Counted from the first letter of the stretch, positions 1 to 5,301 are shown. The stretch is 9,248 bases of DNA from Caldifarciminota bacterium (GCA_903908785.1 CAIVTL010000568.1:1-9248); one strand, 5' to 3'. Program-made: numbers and translations. Notes: generated by a model not told the origin, from the letters alone.

Positions 1-89
1 CGCATGGGCAGACTCCTGCCCCGCGCCCAACCATCCAACACCGATTGTTCTTCCGCTGATAGTCCGATAGCTGCTGCTGTCCTGCTCAT
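1..89 (-). CDS. IS630-family transposase, N-terminal fragment (continues beyond the left edge)
   Basis: Reading leftward from the ATG at 89, the frame is open to the window edge (29 complete codons) and begins MSRTAAAIGLSAEEQSVLDG, followed by WARGRSLPMR. The pattern of a short polar lead, L[ST]xEE, a helix, then W/R-x-R-[ST]-x-PxR is what I recognise as the start of IS630/Tc1-mariner-type transposases, whose N-terminus is a helix-turn-helix DNA-binding region that contacts the element ends. The catalytic DDE domain would lie outside the window. A promoter (TTGACT-N17-TATGCT) ends five bases before the ATG, so the message would be essentially leaderless. Only about 30 residues are visible, so the family call rests on N-terminal resemblance and could be wrong; the open frame and well-placed promoter are seen directly. 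Confidence 0.6.
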   Translation of the reverse strand, partial: MSRTAAAIGLSAEEQSVLDGWARGRSLPM

Positions 90-94
90 GACCC

Positions 95-123
95 AGCATA
101 CAATACTCGCCACTATAAGTCAA
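95..123 (-). promoter_or_regulatory. Sigma70-type promoter of the transposase gene
   Basis: On the minus strand, -35 TTGACT (118-123; five of six consensus bases), a 17-bp spacer and -10 TATGCT (95-100; four of six). The expected transcription start, about 88-90, coincides with the ATG at 89, implying a leaderless mRNA. Confidence 0.5.
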
Positions 124-147
124 TGTATTTAAGACGCACTATACTAG

Positions 148-230
148 CAGGTAGGAGTCAGCAGTTAGGGGTCGGCGCGGCCTCTGTTCGATTCCCGTCT
201 GCTAACTTACTAACCCCTAGCTCCTAACTG
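148..230. repeat. Degenerate inverted repeat overlapping the permease gene's 3' end
   Basis: CAGGTAGGAG (148-157) pairs with CTCCTAACTG (221-230) with one mismatch, and TAGGGGT (166-172) pairs with ACCCCTA (213-219). The right arm covers the permease stop codon (224-226). On the minus strand the right side also contains GTTAG several times in close succession. It could fold at the 3' end of the operon transcript, but the loop is about 40 nt and there is no clear T tract, so it is not called a terminator. It looks like a short decayed repetitive element. Confidence 0.45.
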
Positions 231-1036
231 ACTAACTTCCTTCTCTTCGGCGAGAAGAGGAGAGCGACGCCAAACACAACGCTCGATGCGATGATGATGA
301 CCGCGCCGACCGGCGCGTCGGTCAGCCACGAGACCACGAGACCAACCAGGCAGGACAGGACACCGAAGATTGCCGAGAGCAGATACATCGTTTTCAGCCG
401 GTAGGTCAGCTGAAGGGCTGCGGACGGCGGGTTGACGATTAGGCTGAATATCAGCAGGCCGCCGATGGTGTTGAGGTTGGCGGTTACGGACAGGCCGCAG
501 AGGACCAGCATGGCGAAGAAAACCAGCCGTTCCGGCACGCCGACTGCGCGGGCAATCTCCCGGTTGAACAGCACCGCCTGCGTCTCCTTGTAGAAGAGCG
601 CTAGGAAGAGCAGCACCGCGGCCAGCGCCACGGCCATCAGCAGCAGATCGGAACGCGACACCAGCAGGATGTTGCCCCAGAAGAGGCTGAGCGCAGCGGT
701 GCGCGGGCCGCGCATCAGGCCGATGCCGAGGAATGCAATCCCGAGAACCATAGAAAAGATGATGCCGAGCGAGACGTTGGGCTCGATGTCCGCGCGCTCG
801 GCGACCGGGCCGATGAGCAGCGAGGCGGCGACACAGGCGAGTGCGGCCGAGAGCAGCGGATTGACGCCCGCGAGTAACCCGATGACCGCCCCGGCAAAGG
901 CCGCGTGCGACATCGCCACTCCGACAAAGGGAATGTTCATCAGGATGACCCAGACGCCGACGATACCGCACAGCGCACCGCCGAGCACCGCCGCAGCCAG
1001 GGGCCGGCCAAGGACCTGCAGGAATTCAGTCGTCAT
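224..1036 (-). CDS. Metal ABC transporter permease, ZnuB/MntB (ABC-3) family
   Basis: A 270-residue integral membrane protein, usual length for the family, forming the transmembrane channel of a metal importer. It is almost entirely hydrophobic, with about eight or nine predicted helices. Family landmarks include GIVGVWVILMNIPFVGVAMSH near residue 24, where the SHAAFAG stretch matches the conserved SH-A-x-x-G of ABC-3 permeases; SLFWGNILLVS near the middle; and FNREIARAVGV, equivalent to the F-D-x-x-x-A-x-x-x-G coupling segment that contacts the ATPase. I place the start at the ATG at 1036 (MTTEFLQ): it overlaps the ATPase stop by 11 bases, and residues upstream are not family-like. No good Shine-Dalgarno is visible, so translation is probably coupled. 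The last residues (KLVS) are encoded inside a degenerate repeat. Substrate cannot be told from the permease; nickel is inferred from nikR in the same operon. Confidence 0.9.
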   Translation of the reverse strand: MTTEFLQVLGRPLAAAVLGGALCGIVGVWVILMNIPFVGVAMSHAAFAGAVIGLLAGVNPLLSAALACVAASLLIGPVAERADIEPNVSLGIIFSMVLGIAFLGIGLMRGPRTAALSLFWGNILLVSRSDLLLMAVALAAVLLFLALFYKETQAVLFNREIARAVGVPERLVFFAMLVLCGLSVTANLNTIGGLLIFSLIVNPPSAALQLTYRLKTMYLLSAIFGVLSCLVGLVVSWLTDAPVGAVIIIASSVVFGVALLFSPKRRKLVS

Positions 1037-1760
1037 TGGCGTAGAGCCGGTCAAGCAGTTCGGGCGTGAACGCGGATGCACGCGGGCCGGCATGGAGGAC
1101 GCGGCCGGAGCGGAGCATTACGACCCGGTTGCAGGCGCCAGGCAGGTCATCGAGCCGGTGCGTCACCATGACGACGGTCAGGCTGAACCGTCGCCAGAGG
1201 TCCACAACCAGCGCGAGCAGCTCCCGGACTGACGGCGGGTCGAGGTTGGTCATCGGCTCGTCGAGCAGGAGGATACGCGGCTGCTGGGTCAGGGCCCGGG
1301 CCAGCGCGACTTTGCGGGCCTCGCCGCCGGAGACTTGTCCGACCGGGCGGTCGCGCAGGTGCGCGGTGCCGGTCAACTGCATCATTTCCCCGGCAAGCGA
1401 ATGGTCTTTGGCGTCCGGTCGGCGCAGGAGTCCGACACGGCCGTAGCAGCCGAGCAGTACTGATTCGTAGCACGTAGCCGGCATGCGCCGGTCAATCCGC
1501 TCGTGCTGCGCCACGTACCCGATGCAGGGGCGCAGGCGGGCCAGGCCGGCGGGAGTCATCGGTTGGTCAAAGATGCGCAGGGCGCCGGAGTGAATCCGGC
1601 CGAGGCCGTTGATAACGGTCAGCAGGGTTGTCTTGCCCGCGCCGTTCGGGCCGATGATTGCCGCGAAGTCGCGTTCGTTGATGTCGAGCGAAACGTCACG
1701 CAGCGCCGGGCTTCCTCGGTAACTGACAGTGACGCCGCGGAGTTCGACCGCGCAGTTCAC
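1026..1760 (-). CDS. Metal ABC transporter ATP-binding protein, ZnuC/MntA family
   Basis: A 244-residue cytoplasmic ATPase powering the neighbouring permease. All nucleotide-binding motifs are intact: Walker A GPNGAGKTT (37-45), Q-loop Q85, signature VSGGE (143-147; V replaces the usual L), Walker B ILLLDE (163-168), D-loop NLD (172-174) and switch histidine H201. The segment YVAQHERIDRRMP (82-94) followed by a GCYGRVGLLRRP block matches the Q-loop region characteristic of the zinc/manganese/iron ABC family (YVPQ..ID..FP...MGRYG..G..RRP), which separates it from amino-acid or sugar ATPases. The start is GTG at 1760, giving a 4-base GTGA overlap with the stop of the binding-protein gene; the 3' end overlaps the permease start. 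There is no strong ribosome site, again suggesting coupling. Substrate is likely nickel by operon context (inference). Confidence 0.93.
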   Translation of the reverse strand: MNCAVELRGVTVSYRGSPALRDVSLDINERDFAAIIGPNGAGKTTLLTVINGLGRIHSGALRIFDQPMTPAGLARLRPCIGYVAQHERIDRRMPATCYESVLLGCYGRVGLLRRPDAKDHSLAGEMMQLTGTAHLRDRPVGQVSGGEARKVALARALTQQPRILLLDEPMTNLDPPSVRELLALVVDLWRRFSLTVVMVTHRLDDLPGACNRVVMLRSGRVLHAGPRASAFTPELLDRLYANDD

Positions 1761-2557
1761 GGCTGCGCACCGACCAGCGATTCCACGTTGGCCGTAAGCG
1801 CCTGGAAGTAGCTGCCCTGCAGCGGAAAGTTGGTCAGCGTGACGTGCTCCACCTTGAGCGCCTGAGCAAGCGGCCAGCCCACATCCGGGCCGGATTGAAG
1901 GTTGTCAACGATAAGCCCGACGCTCGAGTCGAGCGCAACCCGGGCCAGCCGGGTCAGCTCCTGTGCGGTGAAGTCCTCGGCCCGGCCATAGGTCGCGACC
2001 ACGCGGAAACCCAGCCACGTCACGAACGGCGCCTGCTGCTCAGCAGTGATGACCGGAGGCAGTGTCTTCCCGGCTAGCATTGTCCGAGCGGCCGCGGCGG
2101 CCGAGTCCACACGGACCTGGTAGCGCTCACCGGCCAGCCGGTACGTATCCGCGCGAGCCGAGTCCAGTCCCATCAGCAGGACGGTAATCTCGGCGGCTGC
2201 CCGCTTCTGTAAGTCGGGGACCATCCAGTTGCCTTGGGTCGCGAGCGTCACCTTGCGCACGTCGGTCGTCCACATTGCCTTCTCAAGGCGGGGAAACCAC
2301 CCCTCCCAGCCGTGATTGAGGATGAGCTTTGCCTGGTTGGCCGCGGTGATGTCCGACGGCTTCAGGTCAAACTGGCCCGGGCAGAGTCCGGCGGGCGCAA
2401 TGGTCGTGACCGCGAACCGGTCGCCGCCGACCGCCTGGATAATCGTGCTGATGAGCGTGGTCGAGGCAACGACGGGAATCCGCTTCGTTTTCGGCTGCGC
2501 GCAGCCAAAGATGACGACTCCCAGTAGCAAGTATCGGACGAAGAGCTTCCCTGTCAT
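1757..2557 (-). CDS. Metal ABC transporter substrate-binding lipoprotein, ZnuA/TroA-like, noncanonical ligands
   Basis: A 266-residue lipoprotein that should capture the metal outside the membrane and pass it to the permease. The N-terminus is a short lipoprotein signal: K4/R8, hydrophobic 9-17, lipobox VIFGC with C19 as the lipidated residue. VVASTTLISTIIQAVGGD (29-46) and KPSDI (66-70) are recognisable ZnuA/TroA landmarks. The usual D-P-H before the PSD motif is replaced by C59-P60-G61, the DPHxWLDP motif in the middle is absent, and the helix that normally carries a further histidine reads TAEQQAPF (171-178). The whole protein has only two histidines, H82 and H238. It therefore either binds metal differently, with C59, H82 or acidic residues as candidates, or binds a metal chelate. 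A Shine-Dalgarno AAGGAG (2566-2571) sits 8 bases upstream of the ATG. One base separates it from nikR. Confidence 0.85.
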   Translation of the reverse strand: MTGKLFVRYLLLGVVIFGCAQPKTKRIPVVASTTLISTIIQAVGGDRFAVTTIAPAGLCPGQFDLKPSDITAANQAKLILNHGWEGWFPRLEKAMWTTDVRKVTLATQGNWMVPDLQKRAAAEITVLLMGLDSARADTYRLAGERYQVRVDSAAAAARTMLAGKTLPPVITAEQQAPFVTWLGFRVVATYGRAEDFTAQELTRLARVALDSSVGLIVDNLQSGPDVGWPLAQALKVEHVTLTNFPLQGSYFQALTANVESLVGAQP

Positions 2558-2558
2558 G

Positions 2559-3053
2559 TCAGGAACTCCTTCGTTTCAGGCCTGCGGCGGGCGCGTCGTG
2601 CCGGTGCGAACGGGCGAGCGGGCAGGTTGCCGGGGTCAAGGTCAACTGGCCCTGACGGACGCCCTTGAGCGCGAGTAGTTGGTCGGCCAGTTTCTGCAGC
2701 CGGTCGGCAGTGCCGCGCAGGATGAGGACTTCCAGACAGTCGTGGCGGTCGAGATGGACGTGGGTAGACGAGGTTATCTCAGTGTGATGGTCGTGCTGCA
2801 CTTCCATCAGCCGGCGCGCGAGGTCGGGCTGGCCGTGGTCATAGACGAATGCCAGCACGCCGACGGCCGGGCTCCGGCCGGACTCAAGCTCGTGGCGGGC
2901 AAGCTGCAGCCGAACAAGGTCGCGGATTGCCTTGGAGCGATTCGAGCCGGAGCGGCCGAGCAGAGCGTCGAACCGCTCCAGCAGGTCCGGTTCCATCGAA
3001 ACGCTGAACCGTACCGCGCCCGCATCTTCGTCGTGGTCCTCAGTGTTACGCAT
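2559..3053 (-). CDS. nikR: Nickel-responsive transcriptional regulator NikR
   Basis: A 164-residue repressor. Residues about 14-55 form the ribbon-helix-helix DNA-binding domain (VRFSVSMEPDLLERFDALL, then NRSKAIRDLVR); about 63-140 form the ACT-like nickel-binding tetramer domain. All four high-affinity nickel ligands of E. coli NikR (H76, H87, H89, C95) are present as H87, H98, H100 and C106 within QHDHH and HVHLDRHDC. It has an N-terminal extension of about 12 acidic residues and a basic, histidine-containing tail after residue 143 that E. coli NikR lacks. The ATG at 3053 is the only reasonable start upstream of the ribbon; no Shine-Dalgarno precedes it, and the predicted mRNA begins at this codon. 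It is first gene of the metal-transport operon and has a NikR-type operator over its own promoter, so nickel-dependent autorepression is expected. Confidence 0.95.
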   Translation of the reverse strand: MRNTEDHDEDAGAVRFSVSMEPDLLERFDALLGRSGSNRSKAIRDLVRLQLARHELESGRSPAVGVLAFVYDHGQPDLARRLMEVQHDHHTEITSSTHVHLDRHDCLEVLILRGTADRLQKLADQLLALKGVRQGQLTLTPATCPLARSHRHDAPAAGLKRRSS

Positions 3054-3069
3054 CTCAAAATCGTAACAC
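3043..3069. promoter_or_regulatory. NikR operator over the nikR promoter and start codon
   Basis: A perfect inverted repeat: GTGTTACG (3043-3050) and CGTAACAC (3062-3069) with an 11-bp spacer, equivalent to GTGTTAC-N13-GTAACAC. This is the consensus I recall for NikR sites in Geobacter and related Deltaproteobacteria, different from the E. coli GTATGA-N16-TCATAC. It overlaps the -10 box (3060-3065), the expected transcription start and the first codons of nikR, an ideal position for repression. Confidence 0.85.
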
Positions 3070-3087
3070 GCAGCAGCCCAAGGTCAA
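3060..3087 (-). promoter_or_regulatory. Promoter of the nikR-metal transporter operon
   Basis: On the minus strand, -35 TTGACC (3082-3087; five of six), a 16-bp spacer, and -10 TACGAT (3060-3065; four of six). Six bases separate the -10 box from the ATG at 3053, so the transcript should start at or beside the start codon. The -10 box lies inside the right arm of the NikR operator. Confidence 0.6.
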
Positions 3088-3102
3088 GCCGCGCGGCCAT
3101 GA

Positions 3103-3131
3103 TTGACAGCCGGCCCGCGCGGTCATATCCT
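3103..3131 (+). promoter_or_regulatory. Promoter of the propeller-repeat protein gene
   Basis: A consensus -35 TTGACA (3103-3108), a 17-bp spacer, and -10 TATCCT (3126-3131; four of six). The ATG is at 3141, so the leader would be a few bases at most and no Shine-Dalgarno is present. The box is about 34 bp from the NikR operator, so nickel control of this side is possible but not indicated. Confidence 0.5.
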
Positions 3132-3140
3132 CAGCCACCA

Positions 3141-4598
3141 ATGAACCCCTTACGGCCCATCGGTCTCATTGTCCTTTTCGTGTTGGCCGCCGCGGCGCAC
3201 GGCAAGGATGTGACCTGGGACTCGGTTGTCCGCCTGACCACGAACTCCGCGGGCCAGTGCACCGGCTACTCAGGCCAGCACAGCGTGGCCGCAGACGCAG
3301 CGGGTAATGTCCACGTGGCGTGGCTGGACCAACGTACCGTGCCTTACAAGGTGTGGTATCGCAGGTACGATGCAGGCACGAGAACGTGGCAGCCGGAGAC
3401 AATGCTCACCAGTCGCCCGGCCAACTGCTTCCGGCCCGGGATTGCCTGCGACAGCGCGGGCAACGTCAGCGTGGTGTGGCACTTCGAGAGTTGGCAGGGG
3501 CCCGGAATCTGGTACAAACGTTTCGATGCGGCGCTGCGGCGATGGAAGGCCGACACGCTAATAGACTCGGCGAGCACGTCGCAGCCCCAGCAGTATCCTT
3601 CGGTTTCGTGCGTGCCAGGTTCAGGCGATGTCGAGGTCGTCTGGTACGGGGCCCCGGACACGGGCGGCGTGCCTCAGGTGTTCTTGAAGGAGCGGCATCG
3701 GTCGAGCGGCTGGGACTCGGCAATGCAGGTCTCGACCGCGCCGGTCGTTCACGACCAAGTCTCGGTCGCCGCGGGCAAGAACGGTGACGTAGTGGTGGTC
3801 TGGTGCGGCACCGACTTCGGCAGCATGCATAATCAGGTCCTCTGTCGCCGCCGGGTCGCCGGAGCGTGGCAGGAAGTGGAGCTTGTTTCAGACATTCCAG
3901 GCGACCTGGCGCAGTACTCGCCCGGCGTCGCATTCGACCGTAACGGCGCAGTTCACGTGGTCTGGCACGGCATGTCCGGCTTGAACTTTTACCAGCAGGT
4001 ATTCCATCGCGAACGGGATGCCGTTGGCTGGAGCAGCATCGACAGCATCAGCGGAGTCCGAGCCTACCAACAGCAGTTCCCGTCAATCGCATGCGACGCG
4101 GCGGGTCGGTGCCATGTGGTCTGGTGCAGCCAGGGCGGCACCGAGCATATGCAGCTTGCCTACGGGCAGCGCGACACGGATGGCGTATGGAGTTCGCCGA
4201 TGGTTCTGACCGGGCTCGACTCCGGGGACGTAAGTTGCCCGTCAGTCACCTGTGAAGCCGACAGCGGCATCCACATCGTCTGGTACGACGCAAGCTCCGG
4301 CAACCAGGACGTCTACTACCTGCACGGCGTCACGCCGGGCCCGGGCGTCGAGGAAGGCCGCAAGCCGCCTGACGCCATGCGCTTCACGCCGAACGCGACC
4401 ATCGTGCACGAACGCCTCGTCATACTGCAACCTGCAAACTGCAACCTGCAAACTGAAATCGTCCTCCTGGATGCCTCCGGCCGCCGCGCTGCGTCCCTCT
4501 TTCCCGGCCCGAACGATGTCCGCAGCCTTCCGGCCGGCGTTTACTTCGTTGTCAGCCAGCCCGCCGCCAAACCTTCCGTTGTCATCATCCTGCACTAG
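3141..4598 (+). CDS. Secreted seven-repeat propeller-type protein with C-terminal sorting-type domain
   Basis: A 485-residue exported protein of unknown substrate. Residues 1-21 are a signal peptide (MNPLRPIGLIVLFVLAAAAHG). Residues about 47-396 contain seven units of about 50 residues, each with a core like PSxACDxxGNVHVVWxD followed by a QVFxRxRD strand; unit cores start near 48, 98, 153, 205, 261, 314 and 367. This resembles BNR/sialidase-like or other seven-bladed beta-propellers, but I see no catalytic signature and do not assign an enzyme activity. A linker (about 400-435) leads to EIVLLDASGRRAASL and LPAGVYFVV (439-471), the pattern of C-terminal sorting or cell-surface domains (type IX-like). 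The extreme end, PSVVIILH, lacks the usual final basic residue. I chose the ATG at 3141 because a signal peptide follows directly and a promoter ends nine bases upstream; the open frame further upstream is antisense to nikR. Confidence 0.82.
   Translation: MNPLRPIGLIVLFVLAAAAHGKDVTWDSVVRLTTNSAGQCTGYSGQHSVAADAAGNVHVAWLDQRTVPYKVWYRRYDAGTRTWQPETMLTSRPANCFRPGIACDSAGNVSVVWHFESWQGPGIWYKRFDAALRRWKADTLIDSASTSQPQQYPSVSCVPGSGDVEVVWYGAPDTGGVPQVFLKERHRSSGWDSAMQVSTAPVVHDQVSVAAGKNGDVVVVWCGTDFGSMHNQVLCRRRVAGAWQEVELVSDIPGDLAQYSPGVAFDRNGAVHVVWHGMSGLNFYQQVFHRERDAVGWSSIDSISGVRAYQQQFPSIACDAAGRCHVVWCSQGGTEHMQLAYGQRDTDGVWSSPMVLTGLDSGDVSCPSVTCEADSGIHIVWYDASSGNQDVYYLHGVTPGPGVEEGRKPPDAMRFTPNATIVHERLVILQPANCNLQTEIVLLDASGRRAASLFPGPNDVRSLPAGVYFVVSQPAAKPSVVIILH
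4424..4468 (+). repeat. Tandem 14-bp repeat in the sorting-domain linker
   Basis: ACTGCAACCTGCAA occurs twice in exact tandem (4424-4437, 4438-4451), followed by ACTG and then a 16-base block, CTGAAATCGTCCTCCT (4453-4468), that is also identical on the minus strand at 5438-5453 in the other sorting-domain gene. It encodes LQPANCNLQ-TEIVLL. It looks like repeat DNA recruited into coding sequence at the boundary of the C-terminal domain. Confidence 0.7.
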
Positions 4599-4655
4599 TC
4601 CGGCATCAGCCTCCGCCGCCCCTCCCCGGCAGCGACATGTCCCGGCGATACGCCG

Positions 4656-4681
4656 CGCGTGAGTCTTATAAGACTCACGCG
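4656..4681. repeat. Perfect 26-bp palindrome
   Basis: CGCGTGAGTCTTA is followed immediately by its exact reverse complement. As RNA it gives an 11-bp stem with a TATA loop, 57 bp after the stop of the propeller-type gene. No T run follows on the plus strand (GGTCAACGG), so it is not a textbook intrinsic terminator; it could still block or stabilise the transcript's 3' end, or bind a dimeric protein. Confidence 0.8.
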
Positions 4682-4723
4682 GGTCAACGGCGGCGGGAGG
4701 ATAAGCCCTGACAGGAGCGCGGG

Positions 4724-5083
4724 CTACGGGACTTGGAGCGGGAATGGGTGGGTCACGTCCGGGGTGAACTCCGGTGTCAGACGCGGTCTGAGACCGGGCC
4801 CCAGCCGAGAGCTGAATTGCGGGGCCAACTGCGAGGTCAGACGCGGGCTGAGCAGGGACTTGAACCGCGCCTTGAGATGCGGGTCGAAATCAGGGTCGAG
4901 CTGCGCTGTGACGAGGGACTTCACACGCAAGGCGAGCCCTGCGGTCAGTTCGCGGCCGAACTCTGCGCTGAACCCGGAATTGAGCCTTGGGTTTAGCCGT
5001 CGGACGAGTTCCGGTATCAGTTGTCGGCTTGTTTCGCGCGTGAGGGCGGAATTCCCGGTGAAGATGCAGTCGGTTACCGGCAG
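4724..5083 (-). other. Candidate small ORF encoding a four-residue hydrophobic repeat
   Basis: The minus frame is open from 5110 to the stop at 4724, through the whole 12-bp array. Typical stretches are PELVRRLNPRLNSGF and SPRLTSQLAPQFSSRLGPGL: L/F/V at every fourth position, P/S/A two residues later, polar residues between. There is no ATG, GTG or TTG before the TTG at 4928-4930. A possible non-standard CTG start at 5081-5083 is preceded by AAAGGA (5090-5095), and TAATAT lies just upstream (5114-5119). The start is weak, no family is recognised, and it may be a decayed gene or no gene. Confidence 0.2.
4749..5060. repeat. Degenerate 12-bp tandem array, about 26 units, no indels
   Basis: The stretch divides into consecutive 12-mers close to GGGCTGAACCGC. 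Examples are GGGGTGAACTCC (4761), GAGCTGAATTGC (4809), GACTTGAACCGC (4857) and GCGCTGAACCCG (4965). In units 1-25, position 7 is A in all but one (the unit at 5025), position 5 is always a pyrimidine, and position 6 is G or C in all but two. Length never shifts over about 312 bp. Read on the minus strand, this gives L, F or V at every fourth residue with P, S or A two residues later. It is not a CRISPR array because there are no spacers. Confidence 0.8.
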
Positions 5084-5164
5084 GCGAATCCTTTTGAAAC
5101 CCGGCGTCGTCTAATATTACGCATCGGGAAGCGCCTCTCTCGATGCAGACCAGACTGTAAAGTA

Positions 5165-5196
5165 CAGCAGGGACACTCGCAAGAGTGACCCTGCTG
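5165..5196. other. Hairpin with GCAA tetraloop
   Basis: CAGCAGGG-A-CACTC (5165-5178), GCAA loop, GAGTG-A-CCCTGCTG (5183-5196): 13 base pairs around one A-A mismatch. No T tract follows on either strand. Position between convergent genes suggests a transcript-end structure, possibly a second barrier beside the terminator at 5251. Confidence 0.55.
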
Positions 5197-5250
5197 GGTC
5201 GTTCCAGTGGGGTTTCGGACCGGAACCGGACAATTGTGGCGCAGGAAATT

Positions 5251-5281
5251 ACAGGGGCGCGGGAAACCGCGCCCCTGTTTT
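5251..5281. terminator. Bidirectional intrinsic terminator
   Basis: A perfect 12-bp GC-rich stem, ACAGGGGCGCGG (5251-5262) and CCGCGCCCCTGT (5267-5278), with a GAAA tetraloop. TTTT follows the stem on the plus strand (5278-5281), and on the minus strand the stem is followed by AATTTCC, a weaker U tract. It begins 24 bp past the stop of the minus-strand secreted-protein gene, so it most likely ends that transcript and may also stop read-through from the left. Confidence 0.75.
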
Positions 5282-5301
5282 CGGATGTGCAGGTTTGACT
5301 T

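Larger units (their letters stand above)
1..143 (-). mobile_element. Probable right part of an IS630-type insertion sequence
   Basis: Contains the transposase start and about 54 bp upstream of it. CACTATA occurs twice, at 111-117 and 137-143, and could be transposase-binding or terminal sequence. IS630 elements insert at TA dinucleotides; TA occurs at 140-141 and 142-143, a plausible outer boundary. The other end is outside the window, so the terminal inverted repeat cannot be verified and the boundary is a guess. Confidence 0.35.
4599..5301. other. Convergent gene-free region of 703 bp
   Basis: This lies between two genes pointing toward each other. It holds a 26-bp palindrome (4656-4681), a 12-bp periodic array (about 4749-5060), a 6-bp inverted repeat GCATCG/CGATGC (5122-5127 and 5142-5147), and two GNRA-loop hairpins (5165-5196 and 5251-5278). 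No confident gene was found. A plus-strand frame from a GTG at 4659 spans the array, but it starts inside the palindrome with no ribosome site and has no recognisable domain. Confidence 0.7.

Noticed and set aside
184..200. tRNA-like T-loop (GTTCGATTCCC)
   Set aside because: The flanking bases do not pair as a T-stem (CTCTG against CCCGT) and no acceptor, D or anticodon arm is present nearby.
210..971. Minus-strand frame of 253 codons overlapping the permease
   Set aside because: It is arginine-rich and low in hydrophobic segments, a typical out-of-frame shadow of the membrane protein.
2679..3140. N-terminal extension of the propeller-type protein upstream of 3141
   Set aside because: It is antisense to nikR, covers the nikR promoter and operator, and would bury the signal peptide in the middle of the protein.
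4656..4681. Intrinsic terminator
   Set aside because: The palindrome is strong, but no T run follows on either strand; kept as a palindrome only.
4749..5060. CRISPR array
   Set aside because: Units are contiguous 12-mers with no unique spacers and no cas genes nearby.
4659..5114. Plus-strand protein of 151 residues starting at GTG 4659
   Set aside because: The start lies inside the palindrome without a ribosome site, and the product is a low-complexity by-product of the 12-bp array with no family resemblance.
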